Origin: RBG-16-34-14 sp963727535
GTDB taxonomy: Bacteria > Bacteroidota > Ignavibacteria > Ignavibacteriales > Ignavibacteriaceae
Assembly: GCA_963727535.1 (NCBI GenBank)
Contig: CAVSGR010000001.1
Location: forward strand, 186,001-250,000
Reading direction: 5' to 3'
Length of the DNA stretch: 64,000 nucleotides
The notes under the pieces are model-generated. The model ran no database searches, was not told the DNA's origin, and was given only the letters and a program-made list of their open reading frames with translations. This document shows positions 17,345 to 26,249 of the stretch, one piece after another. Every line of letters starts with the position of its first letter. The stretch's first letter is position 1. Position numbers and translations under genes: made by a program.

Positions 17345-18646
17345 TTGAACTGGAAGGAACAATACAAATCGTTTTTGTGGATACTCGGGTTCTTTATATT
17401 CGCATACTTTATGCCGATTGAGAATGAATCATTTACCGGAGCCATTATTGCAGCATTCGATCTTGCTAAATGGTATGCACAGGAACACGTAATACTCTGT
17501 TTAATACCTGCATTTTTTATTGCGGGAGTTATTGCTGTTTTTATAAGCCAGGCTGCAGTAGTAAAATATTTTGGTGGAAAAGCAAAGAAGTGGGTTGCAT
17601 ATCTTGTGGCTTCTGTGTCAGGGACAATTCTTGCGGTATGCTCATGCACAGTTCTTCCTCTATTTTCAAGCATTCGCAAACGCGGTGCTGGATTAGGTCC
17701 TGCAATGGCTTTTCTTTATTCTGGACCTGCAATAAATATTCTGGCAATAATACTTACTGCAAGAATACTCGGATTTGAACTTGGTGTTGCAAGAGTAATC
17801 GGCGCTGTTTCATTCAGTATTATAATCGGATTGACAATGTCTTTCATTTATCGCAAAGAAGAAAAAGTACGTGCAGATGAACAGCTTGCCATGCCCGATG
17901 TTGAAGAACCCAGGCCATTCTGGCAAACAGCAATTCACTTCTTTATTCTTGTTGCAATTCTTGTCTTTGTCAATTGGGGCAAGCCTGATTCAGCAGAAGG
18001 TTTCTGGTATTTTATGTTTGCAAGCAAGTGGTTCATCACTTCAATATTCGGAATCGGATTTGCTCTGTCGATGGCTTACATAATAAAAGTAAAAAAACTT
18101 TATGTTATTCTTGGCACTCTCGCTGTTATAATATCAGCAATTTTCTTTTATCATAACCCAACTATTCCTTTTATTGTTGCAGTGATTGCTACAACCCTGG
18201 CTCTAACTTATTCTAAAGATGAACCAAACCAATGGCTTGGTGAAACGTGGGGATTCACAAAACAGATTATGCCTTTACTTGCTGCAGGAGTTTTAGTAGC
18301 AGGGTTTCTACTCGGTTCACAAAATAATAATAACGGAATAATTCCAAATGAATGGATTGCAAATTTAGTCGGAGGTAATTCATTGTTTTCGAATTTCTTT
18401 GCATCTATTACGGGTGCGTTTATGTATTTCGCAACGTTAACAGAGATTCCGATTCTTCAGGGATTAATTAACAGTGGAATGGGAAAAGGTCCAGCGCTTG
18501 CGTTGTTACTTGCTGGTCCTGCATTATCATTACCAAATATGCTGGTAATTCGTGGTGTAATCGGAACACAAAAAACAGTCGTGTATGTTTCGCTTGTTGT
18601 AATAATGGCAACAATCTCGGGAATTATTTATGGATCGATATTTTAA
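17345..18646 (+). CDS. DUF318/SO_0444-type permease, possible arsenic compound exporter
   Basis: This 433-residue protein has about ten transmembrane segments. CLIPAFFIAGVIAVFISQAA, KYFGGKAKKWVAYLVAS and ILAVCSCTVLPLFSSIRKRG (with the conserved CSC, around residue 100) followed by GLGPAMAFLYSGPAINILAI are hallmarks of the DUF318 permease family. It includes ArsP-like exporters of trivalent organoarsenicals. A second AFMYFATLTEIPILQGLINS / GPALALLLAGPALSLPN half-repeat is present. The start is TTG (17345) behind AGGGGATATA. Its place between redox proteins and CcdA suggests the CSC cysteines are kept reduced by them. Substrate inferred only. Confidence 0.75.
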   Translation: MNWKEQYKSFLWILGFFIFAYFMPIENESFTGAIIAAFDLAKWYAQEHVILCLIPAFFIAGVIAVFISQAAVVKYFGGKAKKWVAYLVASVSGTILAVCSCTVLPLFSSIRKRGAGLGPAMAFLYSGPAINILAIILTARILGFELGVARVIGAVSFSIIIGLTMSFIYRKEEKVRADEQLAMPDVEEPRPFWQTAIHFFILVAILVFVNWGKPDSAEGFWYFMFASKWFITSIFGIGFALSMAYIIKVKKLYVILGTLAVIISAIFFYHNPTIPFIVAVIATTLALTYSKDEPNQWLGETWGFTKQIMPLLAAGVLVAGFLLGSQNNNNGIIPNEWIANLVGGNSLFSNFFASITGAFMYFATLTEIPILQGLINSGMGKGPALALLLAGPALSLPNMLVIRGVIGTQKTVVYVSLVVIMATISGIIYGSIF

Positions 18647-19309
18647 GTGAACAATTTTATGACGCTAAGATTATTGCTCACGTTGATAACGTTTAATGTC
18701 GGCGTAGTGCATTTATATGCACAAGTACCTTTGCTTATTAACAAGGCTGCTGCAGATGTTTTTCTTTCATTTGATGAAGATAAATCGTTGCCCGTAACTG
18801 AACTGAAATCACTTAATTCAATTCTTAATTCAGAAGTTGATAATATAGAATTTGTAAAAGAATACTCAATTGCGAAAGCAGCTTACGATAGCTTAAAAAA
18901 TCACTTCAAAGAATTTGAATCAGAATGTAAGAATATATCCTCTGACTCTGGTTTGTTTCTTTTCAATCAATGGTATCTGCATTTCAGCAATACTTTTTAC
19001 GATTACTTCAAGCAGAAATTTTTCTCATCAACAAAAACAAAAATTATTCTTTTCAGCACCTCAATGTCTTGCTATTGCTCACTTGAGATGTGTAAAAACC
19101 AAACGATAGATATTCTAAAATTCATTAAAGAAAATAATGAGGGATATGATTGCTGGATTGTTGATTCATACTGGCATAATGAACTTCAGATTGAATATGA
19201 AACATTTTTTGCGCCATCAGTTATTGTACTGGATACTAGCAATGAAGTGTTTTATAAAATTGAATATGATGAAAATATGATATTAAGCTTATTAAATTCT
19301 CAACAATAG
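18647..19309 (+). CDS. Exported protein of unknown function with a cysteine-rich motif
   Basis: After a signal peptide (LRLLLTLITFNVGVVHLYAQ) comes a domain of about 190 residues. The segment KIILFSTSMSCYCSLEMCKN holds three cysteines in CYCSLEMC, and AYDSLKNHFKEFESECKN holds another; LQIEYETFFAPSVIVLDTSN has the cis-proline-like placement of a thioredoxin fold. I do not recognise a named family. It is probably periplasmic and could be a substrate or acceptor of the CcdA system encoded 700 bases downstream. The GTG at 18647 follows the permease stop with no spacer; an ATG at 18659 is an equally good start, and no clear ribosome site decides. Confidence 0.6.
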   Translation: MNNFMTLRLLLTLITFNVGVVHLYAQVPLLINKAAADVFLSFDEDKSLPVTELKSLNSILNSEVDNIEFVKEYSIAKAAYDSLKNHFKEFESECKNISSDSGLFLFNQWYLHFSNTFYDYFKQKFFSSTKTKIILFSTSMSCYCSLEMCKNQTIDILKFIKENNEGYDCWIVDSYWHNELQIEYETFFAPSVIVLDTSNEVFYKIEYDENMILSLLNSQQ

Positions 19310-19366
19310 ATCACATGGAAAAATTACATTAGGAGGTTACTAAAATTATTAGAAGGAGAAAAACAA

Positions 19367-19612
19367 ATGTTATCAGTAAAAATACTTGGTCTCGGTTGTT
19401 CAAAATGCAGAACACTTGAAGCAAAAGTAAGGGACGTTGTCACAAAAAATAATGTCGAAGCAGAAATTTCTAAAGTAGAAGATATAAATGATATGATGAG
19501 CTATGGTATTATGATGACACCGGCTTTGGTTGTAAATGAAAAAGTAAAAAGTTATGGAATTATTCCAAAAGAAGAGCAAATACTTACTTGGTTAAAAGAA
19601 GGAATAAACTAA
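19367..19612 (+). CDS. Small thioredoxin-fold protein with CSKC motif
   Basis: The 81-residue protein (MLSVKILGLGCSKCRTLEAK) has a CSKC motif at residues 11-14, a cis-proline region MMTPALVVNEKV and no signal peptide, so it acts in the cytosol. It is about the same size as the CMNC protein at 17083 but differs over much of its length; the two may serve different partners. A strong ribosome site AGAAGGAG precedes the ATG. Its TAA shares one base with the ATG of the next thioredoxin gene, an indication of coupled translation. Confidence 0.8.
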   Translation: MLSVKILGLGCSKCRTLEAKVRDVVTKNNVEAEISKVEDINDMMSYGIMMTPALVVNEKVKSYGIIPKEEQILTWLKEGIN

Positions 19613-20013
19613 TGAAAACAAAATCAACACTTATACTTCTTGTTTCAATTATAATTATGGTGAGCTTTGTTCTTTCGGCTCAATCAATAGAAAAGAAAAA
19701 CAATACAACAAAAGTCAAAGTTACATTTATTGAGCTTGGTTCAGTTAATTGCATCCCTTGTAAAGCGATGCAGCCGGTTATGAAAAATATTGAGAAGAAA
19801 TACGGCAGTCAAGTGAAAGTAATTTTTTATGATGTGTGGACGCAAGAGCAAAAACCTTATGCGGAAAAATATGGAATCAAGTTAATTCCAACACAAGTGT
19901 TTTTAGATGAGCATGGGAAAGAGTTTCATCGCCACGAGGGATTTTATCCGGAAGAAGAAATTGATAAGATTCTTAAAGGCATGGGATTAAAACTGAATAA
20001 CAAAAAGGGGTAA
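19612..20013 (+). CDS. Exported thioredoxin-like protein with CIPC motif
   Basis: An N-terminal signal or anchor (STLILLVSIIIMVSFVLSAQ) leads to a thioredoxin domain: KVTFIELGSVNCIPCKAMQP with the CIPC active site, VIFYDVWTQEQKPYAEKYG, and KLIPTQVFLDEHGKEFHRHE with the cis-proline. This is the periplasm-facing reductase type that accepts electrons from CcdA/DsbD. The ATG at 19612 overlaps the previous stop; a longer reading from 19588 would add eight residues inside the previous gene and is less likely. The ccdA-like gene begins one base after its end. Confidence 0.85.
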   Translation: MKTKSTLILLVSIIIMVSFVLSAQSIEKKNNTTKVKVTFIELGSVNCIPCKAMQPVMKNIEKKYGSQVKVIFYDVWTQEQKPYAEKYGIKLIPTQVFLDEHGKEFHRHEGFYPEEEIDKILKGMGLKLNNKKG

Positions 20014-20014
20014 T

Positions 20015-20716
20015 ATGTTTGAAGGAATTTTCACTGTGCTTTACGAAGCAATGACAGGCGCCGTTTGGCTTGCTATTATTGCTTCATTCGGATGGGGAGT
20101 TTTAAGTATTTTACTTTCACCATGTCATTTGTCAAGTATTCCCCTTGTTGTTGGTTTCATAAGTTCACAGGGAAAGATTTCAATCGGAAGAACATTTAAT
20201 ATATCTCTTGTTTTTGCTGTTGGTATCTTACTTACAATTGCAGCAATAGGAGTAATCACCGCTTCACTTGGGCGTTTGATGGGTGATGTTGGAAGCGTTG
20301 GGAATTATTTGGTTGCCGGAATATTCTTTATAGTCGGACTTTACCTGTTAGACATTATCAAACTTGATTGGAATTCAGCCGGATTACGAAGAACAAAATC
20401 AAAAGGTTTGCTTGCAGCATTGATACTCGGCTTGCTTTTCGGAATTGCATTAGGTCCTTGCACATTTGCATATATGGCTCCTGTACTTGGAATAGTATTT
20501 CAAACAGCACAAACAGATTATTTTCTTGCTGTAATTTTTTTACTAGCATTTGGAATAGGACATTGCTCTGTAATTGTTGGTGCCGGAACGTTAACAGGAA
20601 AAGTTCAGAAGTATTTAAACTGGTCAGAAGGTTCTAAAACAATATTGTGGATAAAAAGAGTTTGCGGAGTTTTAGTTGTTCTTGGCGGATTCTATTTAAT
20701 ATTATCTATAAATTAA
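20015..20716 (+). CDS. ccdA: CcdA/DsbD-type transmembrane thiol:disulfide electron carrier
   Basis: The 233-residue protein has six predicted membrane helices. The two CcdA cysteines are visible: GVLSILLSPCHLSSIPLVVG and FGIALGPCTFAYMAPVLG. These pass electrons from cytosolic thioredoxin to periplasmic acceptors. VGFISSQGKISIGRTFNIS and GHCSVIVGAGTLTGKVQKYL are further family segments. The adjacent upstream gene encodes the exported CIPC thioredoxin, and the CSKC protein may be the electron donor. Whether the target is cytochrome c maturation or the arsenic-related proteins is open; no cytochrome genes are nearby, which favours a cluster-specific role. Confidence 0.85.
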   Translation: MFEGIFTVLYEAMTGAVWLAIIASFGWGVLSILLSPCHLSSIPLVVGFISSQGKISIGRTFNISLVFAVGILLTIAAIGVITASLGRLMGDVGSVGNYLVAGIFFIVGLYLLDIIKLDWNSAGLRRTKSKGLLAALILGLLFGIALGPCTFAYMAPVLGIVFQTAQTDYFLAVIFLLAFGIGHCSVIVGAGTLTGKVQKYLNWSEGSKTILWIKRVCGVLVVLGGFYLILSIN

Positions 20717-20748
20717 CTTCACTTTCAATAATATTATTGTTAAATCTT

Positions 20749-20765
20749 AACAATTCCTTAACATA
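20749..20765 (+). promoter_or_regulatory. TTAACA-N5-TTAACA direct repeat upstream of arsC
   Basis: Two exact TTAACA hexamers, 11 bases apart start to start (20749-20754 and 20760-20765), lie 57 bases before the arsC start. This arrangement matches the PhoP-box form TTAACA-N5-TTAACA known from Bacillus. A similar array lies upstream of the porin-pst operon at 29532-29582. The regulator in this organism is unknown. Confidence 0.4.
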
Positions 20766-20821
20766 AAAGAAATGAAGAATATTTAAGTTTTAAACAATGA
20801 AAATTTTATACTGGAAATTAA

Positions 20822-21255
20822 ATGGCTAAAATTAAAGTTCTTTTTGTTTGTGTTCATAACAGTGCAAGAAGCCAGATGTCTGAGGCTTTTCTTAATCATT
20901 ACTATGGGGATAAATTTGAAGCTGAAAGTGCGGGACTCGAACCAGGCACGCTAAATCCAGTTGTGGTGGATGCAATGAAAGAAGCTGGAATCGATATTTC
21001 CGGCAATAAAACAAAATCTGTATTTGATTATTTCAAAGAGGGGAGAATGTTCAAATATGTTATAACTGTTTGTGATAAAACCGCAGCAGAAAGATGCCCG
21101 ATATTCCCCGGTGTTGCGGAAAAAATTCATTGGAGTTTCCCCGATCCTTCAGCCATACAGGGAACTTATGAAGAAAAATTAGAAGGGACGAAAAAATAAG
21201 GGACCTGATAAAAGATAAAATTGAGGAATGGGCTACTGAATTAATAAAAGTTTAA
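20822..21255 (+). pseudogene. arsC: Thioredoxin-coupled arsenate reductase (low-MW phosphatase fold), frameshifted at its 3' end
   Basis: KVLFVCVHNSARSQMSEAFL contains the phosphatase-like CxxxxxR loop (CVHNSAR) that binds arsenate. AESAGLEPGTLNPVVVDAMK, VITVCDKTAAERCPIFPG (the resolving cysteines) and HWSFPDPSAIQGTYEE follow. It reduces As(V) to As(III) for export by the ACR3 permease. The frame stops at 21199, but one missing A in an A6 run at about 21192 restores IRDLIKDKIEEWATELIKV to a TAA at 21255, the usual family end (about 145 residues). The lesion is a homopolymer deletion, probably a consensus error. The gene has its own upstream region with a TTAACA repeat. Confidence 0.85.
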
Positions 21256-21386
21256 TTTTGAATAAAATCTTACTTCCAGAGTTTTCCTTCTTTCCGATTT
21301 AACAATTTAACAATTTAACATAAATTTAAAACCTTCTTAACACAAAGCATCAGTAAAAGATTTATAATTGCAGTAAAAAGAAGAAT

Positions 21387-21815
21387 ATGAAATCACTTTT
21401 TACTATACTAATGCTTATTAGCGCACTTGCATTGGCATCCTGTGCAACAGATAGCAATGTTGGGCAACACTATAAATTCTTGGAACCGAATATTAAAGTT
21501 GATGGAGAGAATGGTTTTCTAAAAATTTATACTTTCAGTTACAGAGAAAAAGGTGAATATGTAGATGATCCCCAGTATAATGTTTATAAAGGCTATACGG
21601 TTTATACTTCGAATGGGGAATATATAATGGACATTAAAAAATCTTACAACAATCCAAAACTTGTAACACTGAAAGCCGGCAAATATATCGTTATTGCAGA
21701 GCTTCATAAAAACATTATCAACTCTTTTACTATCGAAATAGAAAAGGGGAAAATCTTAGAGGTCGATGAGAATATAGTTGCAAACCCATACAATGATTTA
21801 AGTTCTGTTGATTAG
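21387..21815 (+). CDS. Lipoprotein of unknown function
   Basis: The signal peptide MKSLFTILMLISALALASCA ends in a lipobox-like LASC, so the mature protein would be lipid-anchored. The remaining 120 residues (FLKIYTFSYREKGEYVDDPQ, VTLKAGKYIVIAELHKNI, FTIEIEKGKILEVDENIV) look like one small beta-rich domain, possibly carbohydrate- or carboxypeptidase-regulatory-like. I recognise no named family. Upstream are three 8-base direct repeats of TTTAACAA (about 21298-21321), of unknown role. Confidence 0.65.
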   Translation: MKSLFTILMLISALALASCATDSNVGQHYKFLEPNIKVDGENGFLKIYTFSYREKGEYVDDPQYNVYKGYTVYTSNGEYIMDIKKSYNNPKLVTLKAGKYIVIAELHKNIINSFTIEIEKGKILEVDENIVANPYNDLSSVD

Positions 21816-21903
21816 GAATTCTTTACAAGTCTCTTCCATTTTTTTATTACTTACCTATTAGTAAATTTCCATTAACTTGAGATTGAAATTTTTCTGAATA
21901 ATA

Positions 21904-23532
21904 ATGAAAATGTTTCTTTTTTCACTTCTGATTATTTGTTATGCAAATTCGAAGTGCCAGACTCAGCCTGTTATTTCTAAAGAGAAGTTAATTAAATACA
22001 CTTCCACATTAGGCTCGGATGATTTTGGTGGGCGCGGAAATGGGGAACAGGGAGGTGAAAAAGCAGCTAAGTATCTTGCGGGTGAATTCGGCAAATTAAA
22101 TTTAATTCCATTAGGAGATGACAGCACATATTTTCAGAATATAAGAATGCATGGAGCCAAACCATTATCGTCTTCTCAATTGGTATTAAATTCCGGCAAC
22201 GATAAAGAAAATTTTAAACTATGGGATGATTATCTTCTTTATTCGACCGGGGAACAAACTTTTATTCCGACTCCACTTGAACTGGTTTTTGTAGGATATG
22301 GAATTATTGCCCCTGAATATGATTATAACGATTATCAGTCTGTAGATGTCGAAGGAAAAATTGTAGTATTTCTTGATGGAGAACCATATTCTGAAGATGA
22401 CTCATTCTTCAAAGGTGAAAGACCAACTATATATTCTTATCCTGAAGTAAAACAAAGAATAGCGCTTTCTAGAGGGGCAAGAGGAAGCATTCTTATTCCT
22501 TTTCATCCTGAGAATTTTTCTTTCTACTGGAATAAACTAAAACAAGAATTTTCGTTTGAAGATGTAACACTTGCTTCTTCGGTAGCTAGTAACCTGGCTT
22601 TATTTTTTAATCCTGAAAGTGCAGGAAAATTATTTGCAAAATCCGGTTATACTCTCTCAGACGTTTATAAATTACATAATGAAAAATCTATGGTTAGTTT
22701 CGATATGAACTCCAGCCTTTCTTTCAGGGGAGAATTTAAGGAGAGAGACTTTATTTCATCAAATATAATTGGAAAGGTTGAAGGAAGTGATCCAGAGCTA
22801 AAAAATTCTTACATAATTCTTTCTGCTCATTATGATCATCTCGGAATCGGGGTACCTGTAAAAGGAGATTCCATCTATAACGGAGTTTTTGATAATGCAA
22901 TCGGAGATGCAGCACTGCTTGAATTGGCAAGAGTCTATTCTGAAAATAGAATTAAGACAAAGAGATCAGTAATATTTATTCTACTTACAGGAGAAGAAAA
23001 AGGATTATTAGGTTCGACATATTATACGGATAATCCGGTTGTGCCTTTATATAAAACAGTAGCAAACATAAATATTGATGGAATAGCCTTATTTGATAAC
23101 TTTAAAAGTATAATTGGAGTCGGTGCAGAATATTCAACTTTAACAGAATTTTTAAATGAAGTTGCACAGAAAGATAATCTTAACGTAACTCAAATTCCTG
23201 AAAGATTTAAAAATGCTGATGCTTTTGAAAAATCTGACCAGGCTGCTTTTGCCAGCGCGGGAATTCCTTCTATTTTAGTTATGGAAGCTCCTGATTATGT
23301 CAATATTTCAAAAGAAGAAGGCTTAAAGAAATTTATTTATTACAGCGAGAATATTTATCATACTCCTTTTGATGATTTAACCCAGTACATGAATTTTGCT
23401 GCTGCAGTTCAGCATGTTAATATTATTTATGATTTGTGTAATCTTCTCGCAAATTCTAAAGAGACGCCTGTTTGGGAAAATAATTCACCTTATCTTAATG
23501 CAAGACTCCATTCAATGGCTGAGAAAAGATGA
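21904..23532 (+). CDS. M28-family zinc aminopeptidase with PA-type insert, exported
   Basis: A 542-residue protein with a short signal peptide (MKMFLFSLLIICYANSKCQT). The peptidase core shows the M28 zinc ligands in order: AHYDHLGIG (His), NGVFDNAIGDAALLELARVY (bridging Asp), ILLTGEEKGLLGSTYY (Glu-Glu), NINIDGIALF (Asp), and IYHTPFDDL (His). Between residues 90 and 200, VFVGYGIIAPEYDYNDYQSV, GKIVVFLDGEPYSED and GARGSILIPF form a protease-associated domain. It removes N-terminal residues from peptides outside the inner membrane. It stands alone with a 90-base leader. Confidence 0.9.
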   Translation: MKMFLFSLLIICYANSKCQTQPVISKEKLIKYTSTLGSDDFGGRGNGEQGGEKAAKYLAGEFGKLNLIPLGDDSTYFQNIRMHGAKPLSSSQLVLNSGNDKENFKLWDDYLLYSTGEQTFIPTPLELVFVGYGIIAPEYDYNDYQSVDVEGKIVVFLDGEPYSEDDSFFKGERPTIYSYPEVKQRIALSRGARGSILIPFHPENFSFYWNKLKQEFSFEDVTLASSVASNLALFFNPESAGKLFAKSGYTLSDVYKLHNEKSMVSFDMNSSLSFRGEFKERDFISSNIIGKVEGSDPELKNSYIILSAHYDHLGIGVPVKGDSIYNGVFDNAIGDAALLELARVYSENRIKTKRSVIFILLTGEEKGLLGSTYYTDNPVVPLYKTVANINIDGIALFDNFKSIIGVGAEYSTLTEFLNEVAQKDNLNVTQIPERFKNADAFEKSDQAAFASAGIPSILVMEAPDYVNISKEEGLKKFIYYSENIYHTPFDDLTQYMNFAAAVQHVNIIYDLCNLLANSKETPVWENNSPYLNARLHSMAEKR

Positions 23533-23556
23533 TATTTGATTAGGTACAAAGGTTAA

Positions 23557-23650
23557 CACCTGACTTTAGTCAGGTGAAAATAGAAAAGTAAAGAATGAAA
23601 CGGGAACTGTTTTAACAGTTTCTATGCACGTAAAACTGTTGAAACAGTTT
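23557..23650. repeat. Cluster of palindromes downstream of the M28 peptidase
   Basis: CACCTGACTTTAGTCAGGTG (23557-23576) has perfect 9-base arms around TT and shares the CTTTAG centre with elements at 2.6 and 34.7 kb. AACTGTTTTAACAGTT (23605-23620) and AAACTGTTGAAACAGTTT (23633-23650) follow as two related palindromes. They may end transcription or be REP-like; no poly-T tail is present. Confidence 0.65.
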
Positions 23651-23754
23651 GCGATAAAGATTATAATCGCTTTTTAGCATCTGGATAAATCTAGGTGTTA
23701 ACCTTATAATGATTATCTTTTCAAATCTATAAAATTGATAGTATCTATATCTAT

Positions 23755-24582
23755 ATGAAAAATTTATTAATTCTGACAATATTAATCTCCTTAATAAGTT
23801 GTTCCGGCTCGAAAGTAAGTTCAAACGAAACAATAAGAATTAAAGGTTCTGACACAATGTTGTATTTAACAAATCTTCTTGCCCGGGATTATATGAAAAG
23901 TAATTCTAATATTTCAATTTATATTGAAGGCGGAGGAAGTGCAACTGGAATTAGAGCCCTGTCTGAAGGAACAATAGACATTTGCACGGCATCCAGAACA
24001 TTAAAAGCAGAAGAAGTAAAAGAATTAGCAGATAAATATCGTACTGTAGGGATGTCAACCTTAATTGCAAAAGATGCATTAAGTATTTATGTAAATGTTA
24101 ATAACCCGGTTGATAACGTTTCTGCAGATCAATTAAAAAATATTTTTGAATGTAAAACCGAAAACTGGAATGAACTTGGATGGGAAAAAGGGAAGATAGT
24201 TCGTGTCGGACGTAATCCTAACTCAGGAACATATCTATATTTTAAAGAACATATTCTTGGGGGAGATAATTATTGTGAAGATATTCAAATCAAACCAACA
24301 ACAGCGAGCATTGTGAAGTTTGTTTCAGAAAATATTTATTCAATTGGATATGGAGGAATCGGGTACGTAACTGATTCGGTTAAGTGCTTAAGAATAAATG
24401 GGATAGTCCCATCTGAAGAAAGTGTAATAGATGATAGTTATCCGATCAGCAGGTATTTACATTTTTATACATTGAGGCAGCCTGAGGGGGAAGTTAAAAA
24501 GTTTATTGATTGGGTTATTTCGGATGAAGGACAAAAGATAGTAAAGGAATCAGGATACATTCCTATTTGGGTTCAAAATTGA
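23755..24582 (+). CDS. PstS-like phosphate-binding lipoprotein
   Basis: The signal MKNLLILTILISLISCSGSK ends in a lipobox (LISC). Mature segments IRIKGSDTMLYLTNLLARDY, ISIYIEGGGSATGIRALSEG, TIDICTASRTL, VGRNPNSGTYLYFKEHIL and SIGYGGIGYVTDSV match the periplasmic binding fold of PstS proteins, with GSDT and SGTY contacting the oxyanion. It is smaller than the second PstS (27267-28297) and diverges from it. It faces the pst operon and converges on pstB with only 10 bases between stops, so it is separately controlled. It may be an alternative high-affinity binder. Confidence 0.85.
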   Translation: MKNLLILTILISLISCSGSKVSSNETIRIKGSDTMLYLTNLLARDYMKSNSNISIYIEGGGSATGIRALSEGTIDICTASRTLKAEEVKELADKYRTVGMSTLIAKDALSIYVNVNNPVDNVSADQLKNIFECKTENWNELGWEKGKIVRVGRNPNSGTYLYFKEHILGGDNYCEDIQIKPTTASIVKFVSENIYSIGYGGIGYVTDSVKCLRINGIVPSEESVIDDSYPISRYLHFYTLRQPEGEVKKFIDWVISDEGQKIVKESGYIPIWVQN

Positions 24583-24592
24583 AATTCTTATT

Positions 24593-25390
24593 TTATCCAA
24601 ACCTTCCGGTAACGTAATCTTCTGTTTGTTTTTTAGCGGGAGCAGTAAATATTCTTGTCGTCTTGTCGTATTCAATTAATTCACCGAGATACATTAAACA
24701 AGTGTAATCGCTTATTCTTGCAGCCTGCTGCATATTGTGAGTCACAATGATTATAGTATAATTATTTTTTAAACCCGTAAGCATTTCCTCGATCTTTGCA
24801 GTAGAAATTGGATCGAGTGCACTAGTTGGTTCGTCGAGAAGAATAATTTCCGGGTTAACTGCTAAAGTTCTGGCAATACAAAGGCGCTGCTGCTGACCAC
24901 CCGATAAACTGGTACCCGGAGCCTTAAGGTTGTCTTTTACTTCATCCCACAAGAAAGCCTGTTTTAATGTCCGTTCTACAATTTCTGCCAACTCTTTTTT
25001 ATTATGCCTTCCATTTAAACGCAAACCTATTGTTACGTTTTCACTAATCGACATCGTAGGAAAAGAATTCGGTTTCTGAAAAACCATTCCGACTTTTTTT
25101 CTTAGCCAAACAGGATCGTGGTTAAAAATATTTTCTCCATCTAATAATATTTTTCCTTTTATAGTGCCGCCGACTTCTTCGTGCATCCTGTTAAAGCAGC
25201 GAAGTAATGTTGATTTACCACAACCGGATGGTCCAATAATAGCGGTGATTTTGTTTCCTTGAATCTTCATTGATAGATTCTGCAATGCTTTTGTCTTCCC
25301 AAAAAATGCATTAAGTGCATCAACTTCGATTTTAGAACCTGAACCAGGTTTATGATCTTTTTTCTTCGATGTATCTAATAATTCTTCCAA
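24593..25390 (-). CDS. pstB: Phosphate ABC transporter ATP-binding protein PstB
   Basis: The 265-residue ATPase has Walker A GPSGCGKSTLLRCFNRM, signature LSGGQQQRLCIARTLAVNP, Walker B IILLDEPTSALDPISTAKIE and an H-loop IIVTHNMQQAARISDYTC. FNRMHE, DPVWLRKKVGMVFQKPNSFP and LGELIEYDKTTRIFTAPAKK are PstB-specific. It powers phosphate uptake through PstC and PstA. It is the last gene of the minus-strand order porin-pstS-pstC-pstA-pstB, 25 bases after pstA. No phoU follows in the window. Confidence 0.95.
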   Translation of the reverse strand: MEELLDTSKKKDHKPGSGSKIEVDALNAFFGKTKALQNLSMKIQGNKITAIIGPSGCGKSTLLRCFNRMHEEVGGTIKGKILLDGENIFNHDPVWLRKKVGMVFQKPNSFPTMSISENVTIGLRLNGRHNKKELAEIVERTLKQAFLWDEVKDNLKAPGTSLSGGQQQRLCIARTLAVNPEIILLDEPTSALDPISTAKIEEMLTGLKNNYTIIIVTHNMQQAARISDYTCLMYLGELIEYDKTTRIFTAPAKKQTEDYVTGRFG

Positions 25391-25415
25391 TTTAACTACT
25401 CAAGCGATTATACTT

Positions 25416-26249
25416 TTATCTTTGTCTTGTTACTAATCTAAAGGTAATGTTTATAAATAAAATGATCATAATTAAAACTAAAGCTGCAGCCCAAGCCTGT
25501 CGAATCCAATCATCAAAAGGAGATTTTGAATAATCATAAATGAAGACAGTTAGAGAAGCAATCGGCTGATCTAATTGCGTTGACCAAAATCTGTTTCCCA
25601 GAGCAGTAAATAATAAAGGAGCCGTTTCGCCTGCTGCTCTTGCAATTGAAAGAAGAACCCCGGTGATTATTCCTTTTAAAGCAGTAGGAAGAATAATAAA
25701 TAAAGTTGTCTTCCACCTTGAAATTCCCAATCCTAATGCCGCTTCTCTATATGAATTCGGAACAAGATTCATCATTTCTTCAGTTGTTCTTGTTACAACC
25801 GGCATCATCAAAATACCAAGAGCAAAACCACCGGCAAGAGCGGAAAATCTATGCATAGGAATAACAATAACTATGTATGCAAAAACACCAACCGCAATAG
25901 ATGGAATTCCGTTTAATACTTCTGCCAAAAATCTTACAGCACCTGCGAAAACACTTTTCTTACTTTCAGAAAGGTAGATCCCGGATAGAATACCGACTGG
26001 AAGTCCTAAAAGACTACCTAAACCTAATAAAATAGCAGAACCAACAAGTGCGTTTGCCATTCCGCCGCCTGCTTCCCCGGCAGGTTTTGGCATTTTTGTA
26101 AAGAAGTCCCAGTTAATTGAACTTATACCCTGGGAAATTGTATAGAACAGAATAATAAATAGGGGAATAAGAGCCGCCAAAACACTGAGTAAGCATAATG
26201 AAAACATTATACCATTTTTTATTTTGCGCCATCTGTAATATCCTGTCAC
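25416..26249 (-). CDS. pstA: Phosphate ABC transporter permease PstA
   Basis: The 277-residue membrane protein has about six transmembrane segments. LVGSAILLGLGSLLGLPVGI, LSGIYLSESKKSVFAGAVRF, EVLNGIPSIAVGVFAYIVIV and the EAA-type loop YREAALGLGISRWKTTLFII with LPTALKGIITGVLLSIARAA and GETAPLLFTALGNRFW identify PstA. It forms the inner-membrane phosphate channel with PstC. Its start overlaps the pstC stop by four bases (26246-26249), implying translational coupling. Confidence 0.95.
   Translation of the reverse strand: MTGYYRWRKIKNGIMFSLCLLSVLAALIPLFIILFYTISQGISSINWDFFTKMPKPAGEAGGGMANALVGSAILLGLGSLLGLPVGILSGIYLSESKKSVFAGAVRFLAEVLNGIPSIAVGVFAYIVIVIPMHRFSALAGGFALGILMMPVVTRTTEEMMNLVPNSYREAALGLGISRWKTTLFIILPTALKGIITGVLLSIARAAGETAPLLFTALGNRFWSTQLDQPIASLTVFIYDYSKSPFDDWIRQAWAAALVLIMIILFINITFRLVTRQR

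Noticed and set aside
17470..17778. Plus-strand 102-codon frame inside the DUF318 permease gene
   Set aside because: It overlaps a strongly conserved membrane protein in another frame and is cysteine-rich only because of the permease codons.
21298..21342. Triple TTTAACAA repeat as another phosphate box before the lipoprotein gene
   Set aside because: The repeat period is 8 bases rather than 11, and in AT-rich DNA a simple slippage repeat is more likely.
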